Positions 38,501 to 50,508 of a stretch of 64,000 nt of DNA are shown piece by piece. The stretch's first letter is position 1. Each line of letters begins with the position of its first letter. Source of the stretch: Sphagnum compactum (Eukaryota; Bryophyta; Sphagnopsida; Sphagnales); assembly GCA_965153455.1 (NCBI GenBank), contig OZ234497.1, forward strand, positions 6,076,001 to 6,140,000, given 5' to 3'. The notes under the pieces are model-generated. The model did not search any database. It was not told the DNA's origin and saw only the letters and a program-made list of their open reading frames with translations. A program made the position numbers and the translations under genes.

Positions 38501-39544
38501 TCTTCAATACAGTTTGCTAGGCCATAATAATGGCTGGAGGTAAGACTTCAGAAGCTGGAGAAGAAGATATAAGCTCATCTTCAGCATTCTCTGAAAGTAC
38601 AAATGCACCTTCTAAGTAACAGATTGATCTTGAACTCTAGTGCAGATGCTACACAAAATATGTGAGGAATAGAGGTGAAGTCAAGCATGGTGATGGTCAT
38701 CATAAATCTGGAAATCTGTAAAGCTGGAAATACAGGTTGAAGCAGAAAGCTTGAATCGTTGAAACGCAGCAGCAGAGGAGATATCCCCAAATTGTGTTTT
38801 CACAGAAAGCTCATCACCAAAACACACAGTTGCAGACAGGAAGATGCATCCAAATGTGTTTGCACAGAAAGCTCAGCACCAAAACACAGTAAACGACAGA
38901 AAAGATGCATCCAAAACTTTGCTTTCCACATGTGGGTTGGTTCTCTAGATCAACAAAGTACAGTCAGTGATGGATCTAACCTTGTAGCAAAAATGATTTC
39001 AATGGTTTTCTCCAAAAGAACTGTGATGCCCCACCACCACCATAATCTGCCTGCCCTGAGGAAGCAAAGAAAGAATCTCTTTGCATGAGTACTCTCTTCT
39101 TGGATGCAACAGGGAATTGCAGGTATCTTTCTTCCGAGCTCTCTCTCTGCGCGTGGAGCGCTCGCGCGCATGATGTTTTTGTCAAGCTTCTTTGTCTCAA
39201 GACTCTTCTATTGCAAGAATCAGACGAAACCAGGACTGCGGTTCGAAGCTCCAGGACCATTTCCAAACCCAGAACCCTAACCCTACTGAACTGGGTGGTG
39301 AGCTCCATGCCTTGCGCATTAGGATTTGTTTCTTTCTATGGATTTCTGTGGATTCCGAAGCTAAGATTGTCGCCACCCATCTCTACCATTTTTTAGAAAA
39401 GGGAGATGATGCATTGCACAAGCTGGGAAGTGCAATTTTCTTGCTGTAGTTTTTCTCTTTGGGGGGGATGTTGTTGCAGTAAAGATGTGAGGGATTCATT
39501 GGGTTTCGCGATGTTGTTGTTGTTGTAGGAGGGGGCTTTTGCGG
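35566..39544. other. Intergenic and upstream flank of SCC4/MAU2
   Basis: AT-rich to about 37.3 kb, then more balanced composition. A short tandem duplication (AGAAAGCTCA-CACCAAAACACA with GATGCATCCAAA) lies at 38,804-38,920. GAACCCTAACCCTA, a telo-box-like element, is at 39,271-39,284, and the leader may begin near there. No independent gene was recognised. Confidence 0.45.
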
Positions 39545-42500
39545 ATGATGGATACGTTGGCCGAGGGACTGTGGGGACTTGCAGAAGGTTTCGAGAAAAC
39601 GGGATGCATTGCACAAGCTATCAAGTGCTTGGAAGCGATCTGCCAGAGCCACGTCTCGTTTCTGCCCATCGTGGAAGTCAAGACGCGGCTTCGGATTGCA
39701 ACTCTCCTTCTCCAACATACCGACAATATCACACAAGCCAAGACCCATCTGGAGCGCGCCGTAAGACCCTTCTCTCCGATCTCCTGGATGCTACAGCACT
39801 AGTATTGTTTCTTAGGGTTTCTTCTTCTTCTTTTCTTCCTCCTTCTCGCCAGTAGTGATTTAATCTGGTCTCTGCCGCGCTCTAAACAGAAGTTTGTTTG
39901 TTTCTGAGGTCTTTTGGGTTTTTTGCAGCAATTGTTGTTGAAGCAGATTCCAGCGTGCTTTGAGCTCAAGTGCAGGGCTTATAGCTTGCTTAGCCGCTGT
40001 TACCTCCTGGTTGGCACCATTTCCTCTGTGAAGCAGACTCTGCGAAAGGGGATTGAGCTTTCTTCTTCTGCAGGCACTGGGTATTGTGTCAAAAGCCCAG
40101 GAATAAAACTCAGAAAGCAGGATAAGGAAACAAAAGGGTTAGGGTTAGGAGGATACACAACAACTTCTTCCTCTCCTGCTGTTTGTGCAAAGACTCTTGC
40201 TATTGTTTTGATTGCAACGTGTCACCAATGTTGTTCACATAATCCTGGCCTGATATGTCATCTATTGTTGTTGTTGTTTCTCCAGTGAGGCACGCTTGTG
40301 GGCTTGCAACTTCAACTTGCAATTGGCAAAAGCATTGACAACAGAGAATGATCATGTGGGAGCGGTGCGTGCACTTGACACCGGATTGCGCCTTGCAGCT
40401 TCCATTCATCAGCCTCCACTTCAGGTATTCCTCCAGCAATAGCAAATTGACTTGATTTCCCTAGAGAATTTCCTCCACAGATCCACAGTGATTAGATTTC
40501 CATACAGAATTTTTTATTTCTTCTACAACCCCACATTGATTTTTCCTATAAGTGAAATCATAGTCTTTGTATTCTTTTTTTTCTCTGAGGAGGTTCTGAA
40601 GCAGGTTTAGGGTTTTGGGTTCACACAGTTATGCATGTAGTAGAGGTTCTGTTGTTTCGGAGAAATGCTCAAGGACATCATTTGTCTTGGGTGCAACAGA
40701 TGGTTTTTTCTACGGCAAGGGTTCATGTGCAATTGATGCAATGGGAAGAGCCTACTGTGATAGAACAAGGTCTCTCTCAATGTGATACATTCTTTGATGC
40801 CATTCCTCAACACCTGGTACGTACACCTCTTCTCCCTCCATTTATGGCAATGTTTGAGTAGTGATGATTTCAGAGTTTTCTTCAGTATGCTTGTCTTCAG
40901 TTATGGAGCGGTGTTGAAATGATATTTTGTGCATTTTTTTTGTAGAGACGATTGTATTTGGGTCTCCATGTCTACAAGGAGCTTCTTCACACATTCTATT
41001 TGCTGCGAGCATGTGAATATAAAGAAGCACAAGCACGTGTTGCTGCATTGGATGCAGCACTGAGTGAGGAGGAAGAAGTGCCACAAGAAGAACCACTTAA
41101 CACAAGCCAACAACCAGACTCTGCTGCTCAGATTCAAGAGCTTCAACACCAGCTTGAGTGGCTTCGAAATGAGCTTCAGCTTCCAGGTGTTCCACAGCAA
41201 AGAGCGTCTGATTTGCATTATCATTATGGCATTGTTCAGCAAAAACTGGTCCACCTGCAGCAGTCAAGGTAAAATTGGCTACTTAACTTCTCATTGTTTT
41301 CTTTCAGCGTTAAAACACCATGAGCAGCTCAGGTGAAAACACACTTTTTCTGCAGAGTGAAAGCTGAAGAATTGGACAGGCTTGGAGCTTTGAATAAGAC
41401 AGACAAGTTGCCATTGGGTCCTGCTCCACTTGATGAGGAATGGTTACCCAAGGCAGCGGTAATGATATTGGTAGATCTAATGGTGGTCATATGCTCAAGA
41501 CCCAAAGGCATGTTCAAAGACTGTTATATTCGAATCAATGCAGGCATAGACCGTGCAAAAGGTGCGATTCCTGTTTTGTCATGTGTGAATGTCTCCATTG
41601 TGCTGCTGATGATTCTGAAATTATGTACTGAATTTGGAACTTTGAAATGAAGGTGTTTTGCCTCGGTACACAATCCTGCTGAAATTTCATGTTTCCCTTC
41701 TTTTGTGCAATGATTTGTAGGAGAGCTGGCAAAGCTTGGAATCACCAACAAAACTTCAGGTATGACATCTCTCATGAGCTTGTTTGTCATGCTAGAGCTA
41801 CTTGGATCTTGAGTTGAGGGGAGAGATGCTGGGCTGCACACGTACAACCCATGCATATTGGGAGCTGAAGAATTCAGTTGTGAGAGTCATGCATGGCAGC
41901 TCGTCACTGCTATTCATGATCAAGGTGATTGTCTGGCACTTTTGTGAGTGACACTCATAAAGGTTACGACTGCACTCATTCTTCCCATCTTAGTTTTGGT
42001 TTTGCCGGAATTGACAGAACAGTTAGGTCAAATTATTGTTGTGGGAGTTTCTCTTCAATCTCATATATATGCTTTCTGGAGATTCTCTTTCTCTGCAGAC
42101 TGTTAAGCTTTGGGTGGGTTGGAAATTGGCAGAGGCAGAATTGCAACATTGGGCAATAGGGACTGGCAATGTATATTTACTACTGCTATTGCAGCTGCTT
42201 GAAAACAAGGTTATCATCAATCTTACCTGCTCAGAATTCGTCGAAGGCCAAGAGGTAATCAAACTTTCTGATTGGTTTTTGTATTTTTTTAATCTCCTTT
42301 TCTCTTCAGGAGAGTAATTCTTTAGTGAAGAGGCCTTTCAGTTCTCACTAGAGTTCTCAACCTTATGGCAACTCCATACCTGTGTGGTCTCACCCAACAA
42401 CAGCAGGTCACAAGTCGAAAGTTCCAGCTTGTGACTTGTAAGCCATGACTATACATATGGGTTTTGTCATCACAAAGACCCAATGGCCATGCATCCTCAA

Positions 42501-44100
42501 TGAAGGAAGTGAATCCAAAAAACAGTCTTGTTGGTTGTGGGTGTGGCGAAGCCAGAGTTTAGTCCAGATTGTGGATTGGCATGAGCGGTTTCCAAGAATG
42601 TTACAGGGCAGTCAGAGCAATGTTCAGCTGCTGTTGGGCCATTACTCGCATTCTGTTGGATGCTTTCATGAAGCTGCCCTCCATTTCCTTGAAGGCGCCA
42701 AGGTTACTTACTTACCTTCTCCACATTATCCCATTTTTTTCACCAGGGAAATAGCAGGTGTGACAAGCCAATTGCAGTGCTGTCTTTCCTGTAAGCCTGC
42801 AGTAGAAGAGATGACTTTCCCACAATTGTAATGACATTGGGTGGTGGAATATGCAGTTGACTGAGAGTGAAGGGCTTAAAGCAACGTGCAACATGAATGC
42901 TGCCGTGTCTTTCATATGCATCGGAGACAGTGACTCATCTTCTCAGGTGGTGTTTTCATCCTATGCTTCTTCCTTGTCTTCACTGTTGTACACTGTATAA
43001 CAGGTATGCTTTGCTTTAGAAGGTTTTAACAATGCTTCTGCTTACCATCAAGATCTCATGGGACTGCAGGCATTAGACCTAATTGCTCCTGTCTACCGGA
43101 TGATGGACTCATATGTCGGTGTCCGTGAAAAGACATTAGTACTTTTTGCTTCTGGTCTTCACCAGACAAAGCAGCATAATTTGCAAGAAGCACGGTACGA
43201 AGTTGATTCCAAGTTGATTCCTGCAGTCCTCACTACTTTTCAGTGACAATGCATGAATCCCAGAAACAACTGTGTATCTCTCTCAATTGACCTGTATAAA
43301 TTGGTGTTCTTCTTAAGCTTTTAAATTGTCAATTCTTTTTGGTATGGACATACAGGTCTCGGTTGGCAACAGGACTGAAACTCACACACACACAACTGGG
43401 GAATCATCAGTTAGTGTCACAGTATTTGACTGTATTAGGCAGCTTGGCTCTTGCGATGCATGACACTACTCAGGCTCGTGACATTCTCAAGTCGTCATTT
43501 ACACTAGCAAAAGCTCTTCATGACATTCCTACTCAAGTTGGAGTTCTTGCAGAGCTCATAGGTAATGACCACATGATATGCTGAATCTTGGTTTTGTGCT
43601 CTCATGGGTTTGATTGCTATTTTGAATTTGTCCCTTCAGCATGAGTTATTGAGTTCTTGGTGCCATCATCTCCCTCCCAGTGTGTCCCTCATGACTGTTG
43701 TTGAGGTACAGACAGTTGGGTTTGTTTTGTTTTGTTTTGTTTTGATTTTCATCTTGCTATGTTGAGTTTATTTGGGTAGGGCAAGCTACAGGTATTGATA
43801 CATGTTTACTCACTACTGAGAACTTGGCTCGAAGGTAACAGGTTGTGGTTTCTTTTCTTATTTGAAATCAGCAGGAATAATGAAAGACTTTGTGTGTGTG
43901 CAGCTCTCTACAGGGAAGTGGGAGAAGCCAGTAAGGAGACAGAACATTCAGAAGCTATCTCCAAAAAGGTTAAGGATCTTAAGCGACGCATTGAAGAGGC
44001 CGAAGCAGCCTCCAGTCATCACCAACTGTTACAGGTAACATTACTCTCTACCATTAATCCTTACCATGATTACTATTGCCAGATTGTGGCCCAGGAATGA
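39545..44100 (+). CDS. SCC4: SCC4/MAU2 cohesin-loading subunit, about 14 exons
   Basis: The plant SCC4/MAU2 partner of SCC2, a TPR superhelix that helps load cohesin onto chromatin. Exons: 39,545-39,760; 39,929-40,080; 40,286-40,424; 40,700-40,816; 40,946-41,268; 41,356-41,561; 41,721-41,759; 42,133-42,254; 42,568-42,702; 42,857-42,946; 43,070-43,194; 43,356-43,561; 43,904-44,034, then to the TGA at 44,098. Phases agree throughout, giving about 670-690 aa, near the family's usual size. Diagnostic stretches are AEGLWGLAEGFEKTGCIAQA, KCLEAICQSHVSFLP, EEWLPKAAV, SRPKGMFKDC, GHYSHSVGCFHEAALHF and LHDIPTQVGVLAELI. A final 48-nt GT..AG segment (44,035-44,082) is in frame, so the tail ends IVAQE whether or not it is removed. 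The start is the first ATG of two in MMDTLAEGLW. Confidence 0.93.
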
Positions 44101-46282
44101 GTTGATCTTGAATCCCATATCCAAGTGTTGATGGGTATTGGTAAATATGGGTTTTTTGGATGCAGTTTGGTTTGTATAAAAGGTAGGTGTGTCCAGTGTT
44201 GCCTTCTGGTCGAGGATATCTACACAGCTCATCTTCAACTCCTCGTTCTATGGTTTTGTTTTCCTGGACAAAGAAACAAGCAGAGAATTCTTTCATATTT
44301 GTTACTCATATTGAGAACTGCAGATGTCAGTTTCAGAACTTGATCATGATCTGTACAGCTTCCATGGAACATAGTTATGTTATAGATGCCCATTTTGAGA
44401 TCACAAATACTGCCAGCCAATTGGGGAAGGTTGTAAATTCAAGGAGCCAATTAGGAACTCTGATTTCAAGTAGAATTCCCTCATGAACAGACAAATTTGA
44501 TTTTAATACTGCCACGAAAACCAATTTTGTGGATTGGACTTTATACCTCACCTCTAGATTTTGGAGTATGAGCACAAAACTGCAATGTGAAAAGCATTTG
44601 AAGGTACTCCAGTTTTCTGTTTTCATTTGCAGATAATTTTAGTTTTCCCATTTTGGATTCTTTTGAGGAAATAGTAAATGATGGGTAGAGTCCAGGTCCC
44701 CAGGTGTGGTTTCCAATAGTTTTTCAAAAACCATAGGAAATGTTATAAGGTGGAGAAGTGTGTGGGAATAGGTGGATGCAGCGATGCTCTACACATCATC
44801 ATCAATTTCTTAGATTTTCAATGCCTTTACTGAGAACAAACGTTGAGATCTGGTTATGTAAGAGGTTTTGTGTTGAAGGCAGGAGTAAACTATGGTTGAA
44901 ACAACTGCTCTGCATCATGTAACAAGCTCTGGTGAAAATGGCAGTGTAGTTTGAGGAACTAACCTAAGCACAATTTTCCACTCCAGGATGGAGCAGGAGA
45001 TTTCACATAGCTTCTGTTTATGCCAGAGTTGTCACAAAGAGGGAGCCAATTCTGTCAGGGCATTTTGCACTATAAATCAAGGGCAGATAGCCTTTAACCC
45101 TGGACCTTATAGTCAAAAGTCCCTGATGTCCCCTATACATAATGGCTCTGCTACTCTGATGGCAAGTTTGAACCAGCAAAAGTTAAACTAGGAAATGTTT
45201 AATGATGTCCCTCAAAGATGGTGAACATTAAATGTGTTAGTTGAAGAACTTTAAATTCATCTTTTAAGTGTTACTGTGAACTTGGTGTACATTCATCAAG
45301 GTGTGGGACAAACTTAAAAACTACATTGTTCTGTATAGTCTCCCTTCCAGGTACAGCCAGTAAACCAAATCAAAGACAGACCGTTACAGTACATTTTACT
45401 GTATGTGGTAGTTGTTGCAAGTAGAGCCAGCAAGCCCATAACATTGAAGTATCAGAAGAGCCAAATACATATTTGTTTTAGGTGCTGCGAACTTCTCCAT
45501 ACTTACAATTCTAATATAGCTTCAATAGTGATTAGATAGATGACAAATAAGGTTTATGGAGATCTCAGATCTAAGAATAAATCAGCACGCAAAAACAAAA
45601 TGAAGTAAGAGTTTGAATGATGGACAAAAATCACTCACATGTTCAGAAACCCTTCAATAATAAGGCTAAGGAAACAAAGAACAAAGTGGACAGAAAACGA
45701 GAAAGAAAGCAACAACTCAAATCATTTTGAAGATTCCATGTGCAGAAACACCAAACAGAAATCTTCAATTCGTAAATCTTTAGTTCGAGTTAACAGAAAC
45801 TTTGAAGGGTAATCCAATCCTCTCCAGATTACTAATTAAGCTCTACAATTAAATCAATGAAGGACTCTTTTGAGATACAAACCATGAAGAAGAAATAAAA
45901 ATTGAAAATCATTTGAGCCATTTGATTCTTGGGATATTGCTAAATGTAAGAAATTGCAAGTGAAGCCATTTGAAGTACAATTAAGTTCAAGAACATTGAT
46001 GAGGGTATAAGCCACCACCAATAGAGACTTTGTCTGATACATCAAAAGCCAGAGAACTCAGAGATAGTTGCTGATAGAACTCAGGGATAGTAACTAACGA
46101 ATTGCCAACATACCTCCTTACTAAGAATACCTTAGAAAGAGAAAGTGGACAAGAATCAAATCTTATAAGATAATTAGAGAATCAAACTTGTGAAAGAGGT
46201 AGAGCTAGGAGGAGTGCATTGTTTGTACCCATTCGGATACCAATTGGCTGCTTGAAGAATGACCGACGAAACAGGTCAGACA
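44101..46282. other. Intergenic between convergent SCC4 and AHA1
   Basis: The two genes converge here, so both 3' UTRs lie in this stretch. No other gene was recognised. Confidence 0.5.
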
Positions 46283-47674
46283 TTAAAGTCCATACCCAAA
46301 AACAGCACGAATCTTGTGAAAGATAAGATCTCGCCATCCCCTCTCTGTATTCTCCACCACAGTTGCATTGCCAAACCTGTGAATACAAAACAAAGTCCTT
46401 CAGATCAACAACAGCAGTCACAGACCACTGATGTGTTCATAACAAGCTACAAGTGAGAGAGATGATCATGATTCCTGACCTGTCTTCCTCTGGAACATCA
46501 GTTTGGGTCAGCTTGACCACTGTCACTCCAATCTCCGGCTCCTCTAGTGTTAGGCACACCTAGGAACAACAAAATAACATGTCAATGAATGCTTTAGCTG
46601 GTGAGAGGATTGAGAGAAAAACCCCATCTCTTTTTTGCATGTGCCTGGTAAACCCAATGTTCCTGGACTCCAACAATCATCAAACCCTATGGAGAACCTT
46701 AGCTGTACCTTCACTTAAATGCCTCATTCTGTTCAGCCTAAGGTAATAAGCAAGTAGAAAGGAGAGAGGAAGAACCTTACATTAGAGTAGTGTCCATCAG
46801 TCCAGCTGCTAAATCTCCACCTCTGAGTAATAAGCTTGTCTTCCTGAAGCTGCAGGTTGACGCCAGTGACTGCACCATCGAAGATAGAGAAAGTTCCTCC
46901 CTCTTCGGTGCTGATTTTTGCAGCACTTTGTGTAAAACCTCTCCATCGCTTCTCATCCAAGAGTACTGAATACAGATCCGCTGGTCTACAGTGGAATCTC
47001 TCCGTTAAGGTGATGGTTTTGAAGCCTTCTCTGACCTTAGGTTTTGGTGCAGGAGCAGTACTCGGTGCTGGTTTGGCGATTTCCGAAGCGGCTGCTGCAG
47101 CAACGGCTTTCCCTGGCTTACTACCATTGCTGCTCTTTGTCGCTTTACCTACACTTTCAAGCTCATCTTTAGCTGGTCCTCCAGCGGCGATATCCTTCAC
47201 ATAACGCGCTATTTTCTCCAAAACAATCGGTTTCCCTTTCACGAGAAAAGCTTCCCGTAACCGTTGTCCTAGAGCAGACTCATCTCTCACAGAAACTTTC
47301 AATTCCGGCTCATCGTTAGCATTCTCGTCAGCGATATAAGGAAGATCCACATTCCCCTGTACTTTGATGAGACTATTACCATTCCCATCCTTGGCCTCAC
47401 CGGTCCAGCCTAGTCTAACGCTGATCTCATAGCCAGGGATGATCTTCCCCTTCCTGATATTCACATAAGCTTCGCCTTCGACCTCTACATTCCTAGTTGT
47501 AATCCACAAACCTCCTTCTCCCGTCAAGATGTCGATATTCTCTAACAACTGTGCCAAACGCTTTCTCGACCACGGTAGACAATCTTTCTCCGCCCAGTGC
47601 CAGTTATGTACATTGGTTCCGTCCGCTCTCTCCTCCACTATCCATCGCTTGTCTCCCTCTCCGAACTTCGCCAT
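46283..47674 (-). CDS. AHA1: AHA1-type activator of Hsp90 ATPase, three exons
   Basis: A co-chaperone that binds the Hsp90 middle and N domains and speeds ATP hydrolysis in the cytosol. Minus-strand exons: 47,674-46,781 (298 codons), 46,559-46,480 and 46,376-46,283, giving about 355 aa, the normal family length. The start is the ATG of MAKFGEGDKRWIVEERADG. The Hsp90-contacting motif NVHNWHWAEKD is at residues ~21-31. The N-domain runs to ~165, followed by an Ala/Pro/Lys-rich linker (~170-215, AVAAAAASEIAKPAPSTAPA). The AHSA1/START-like C-domain begins TERFHCRPADLYSVLLDEKR. The last exons encode VVKLTQTDVPEEDR and NTERGWRDLIFHKIRAVFGY, a typical AHA1 ending. No truncation seen. Confidence 0.95.
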
Positions 47675-47978
47675 GCCACGTCCAAGAAACAAAAAGTCAA
47701 AAAAAAAAAAAACTCTTACCACTTCCAATAGAACTGCACTCTTTTTTCTTCAAGACAGAACACAAAACCACACAATTTTTATAAAAAAAAAACACTTCAG
47801 GAAAAACGGAATCAAAGAACAGAAAACCAGAAGGAAAACTTCAATCAAAAGAGCGACGAGACAAAAAAAATAAAATGCTGCGGAGTAGCACACGAGCAAG
47901 TGAGGAAGCTGAAACAAGAGCTCGCACAACATGACGTTCTGCACGCGAGGGAGAGCCACAAAAAGGGCGGAAAAAGGA

Positions 47979-48014
47979 AGTTTCTAGGGCTTTCCACGGA
48001 AAGCCCTAGAAACT
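47979..48014. promoter_or_regulatory. Perfect 17-bp inverted repeat upstream of AHA1
   Basis: AGTTTCTAGGGCTTTCC, two bases (AC), then its exact reverse complement, 305 bp upstream of the AHA1 start codon. It contains TTC and GAA words in inverted order as well as AGCCCTAG, which recalls heat-shock-element halves and telo-box-like words. Role is inferred only from position and symmetry. Confidence 0.6.
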
Positions 48015-48195
48015 GAAAAAAAAACACGTTTTTTTCCCCTTTCAAAACCTCTCTTACACAAATATTAGAGTTCTCCGAAAAGTGACTCTCTCTTTTCACC
48101 CTGTCTTTGGGCCTGGTTTCAACCCCCCCACCCCTTATCCCCTCTTTCAGAGGTAGGTATTCGCAAAGTAAGGAAATTTGATATCTCATGTTCAT

Positions 48196-50370
48196 GTTTT
48201 GAATGTTTGTTTCAACATCTTGAGGATGGTCGTCACCAAGTGAACATTGTTGTGAATTGTGAGTTCATTTTGGGGGAATTTCATAAAACTTTTCATATTT
48301 GAATTGTTGTAGGCTTGCACTTTGCACATTTTGAGGATGTCTTACCAATAGTTATTATTGTGAATTCTAAGTCCAATTTTGAGGGAATTTCATGGAATGT
48401 TTCAAATTTCAATTGTTTTTGGTTTGAACTAGTGTTGTTGTGTGGTTTTTTGTTTTTTTTTTAAATTTCCCATGGCTGCTTTATTTTATTAATGTTTTTG
48501 AAAGAACCTTTGGGCAAGGTTCAAGATTTTTTTTAAAAATATTTTACAACCTTTAATTAATGGTAATGTTCCTATTCCCAAACATGAAAGATTCTTGGGT
48601 AGTAGCTAGTAGGGTTTAGGACTTTGGTTTTCTAAAAACATTTGGTCATTGCAATTACAATCAAATACACACATTTACAAAAAGCGCCCACCGCGTTCAA
48701 AAATAACAATGGGCGTGTATCCTTTTGTGCATGGTTGAAGATTGGATTGAACAACAAGTACATTAAGTTTTCATTGATATCTATCAACTACAACAATTGT
48801 AGCAAAGCCCATTAGTAATGTCTCATTGATTGAATATTTTGGATAGTTGCAAGAAGAAAACATAAAAAATAAGAGGAAAAGAAAATGTCAAATCAAAAGA
48901 AGACCTAATATTAGAGCTTTATGAATGAACATATATGAATATTTGTCTTCTTCTTAATAGAACTTAGCTCATCAAACTTACCTAGTCTAATTGTGAAACT
49001 AGAACTTTGGGAATAAACAAAAACCTTGGGGAGGTAGGATCTAAATGAGTTCGTAAAAACAATGATCATTCAATTTTGAATTTAAACTCGCATCTTGTAA
49101 GAAGGCAAGTCCCTAAGTCAAGGCATATATTGAGGTATTGAAATTAGGGTCAAAATTAGGGTAAGGTAGGCACACATGGAACCCGAACCAAAATTGATGG
49201 GTACTACCAAATTTTATAGATACCTTCCCAACATCATTTTGAATTTGTGTTGCATAGGTACTAGGTTTGGAAAGTTAAAACCATTAATTTTGTTTCCAAT
49301 TAGTAAAAATTGAACTAGAACCATGTTTGAGTTTTTTTGAATTAATTCGAAAACTAAATCAAGGTTTTTGTTTTTTTTTAAAGAACAAAACCTAAAAGCA
49401 CATTTTCATTACATCTATGTGTGGAATTAAAACCATTCTAATATATATTTTAGACCCAAAATTGAAGGTTCTTCATAAAAATAAAAAATCACCCAAGATT
49501 AGTTTGAACTTGGGTCTCACATTTGGAAGAGTGTTCACCATGGTTGTATTATCATGAACCTTAATTTAAAGGGAATTTATGGAATGCTTCCTATTTTAAC
49601 TATTTGTGGTTTGAAATTGAAAGGGTGGAACCATTAATAAGTCATTTGTTCAATGGTTTTCCTTTCCAATTATTTTTTTAATGTGATGAATTTCTGTTTG
49701 GAAAATGCATTTTACACTTGAAAAAACATTAAATTTGTTTTTCTAAAAAAATGCTTAAAATGAAAATTTGCCATTTGATGAGTGTTATTGTTCACATCTT
49801 CTTGTTTCGAAGTCTCAACAATGTTGCAAGAATTCATTTTAAGGTTTACAAAATTTGCTTGTTGTTTTCCTATGTTGGAAAGTATCATTATGGCATGCCA
49901 CTTAGGATATATAGCTCACCCAAATCTCAGTTTCATTATTAAATAATCTTTAAAATAATGAAATGAAATTTGGTGTAAATAAGAGTTTGACATGTCAAAA
50001 AAAATCATAATTATCATAGGTTACACTCTCAATAATTTCACTACTCATATAATAATATCATAGTAGATCATGGAAAAAAATCATAATTTGAAATCAAAGC
50101 TTTTTTTTGAAAAAAAATAATTAACTCATTTTGTCAAGTGGAATCTAACCCTAGGCTACAATATTGTTTTTATACAATATTTCAAGGGGAGAGGATAAGG
50201 AAATCATTGTGTAATGCGAAAGTGGGTTGTCAAGCCAGTGTGAACATTGGAATGCTCCTGGGTTCTAGGTATAATTGATTCAGCTGACTTGTTGTGACGG
50301 CGCCCCATCACTGTTGCATGGAGTGCATGGATGTCTTCCTTCTGATGCGTGTGCTGTGAGTTACGTTGAG
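48196..50370. other. AT-rich intergenic region
   Basis: Contains the same kind of degenerate repeated phrases as 3.7-4.2 kb. No gene recognised. Confidence 0.45.
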
Positions 50371-50508
50371 ATGGCGGCTAGTATTGATGAAGTCGAATTG
50401 ATGAAGGAACTGGCGATGGCGGCGGCGGCTAACAGAGGGAGCGCGATGGAACGGAATGGCTACAAGCTTCTGCGAGAAGCCAACGGAGATCAGGGAGAGG
50501 CTAAATAG
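50371..50508 (+). CDS. Possible 45-aa small protein
   Basis: An ATG-started frame encodes MAASIDEVELMKELAMAAAA and ends DQGEAK, in a GC-richer patch (GATGGCGGCGGCGGCT) within AT-rich surroundings. It is helical and Ala/Glu-rich with no family I recognise. It could be a true small ORF, the first exon of an unrecognised gene, or chance. Confidence 0.25.
   Translation: MAASIDEVELMKELAMAAAANRGSAMERNGYKLLREANGDQGEAK

Noticed and set aside
41812-41932. An open stretch (DLELRGEMLGC..., ending FMIK before GTGATT) inside an SCC4 intron
   Set aside because: The flanking exons already join in phase to reproduce the conserved GIT...AELQHWA segment, so including it would break the family alignment. It could still be a rare alternative exon.
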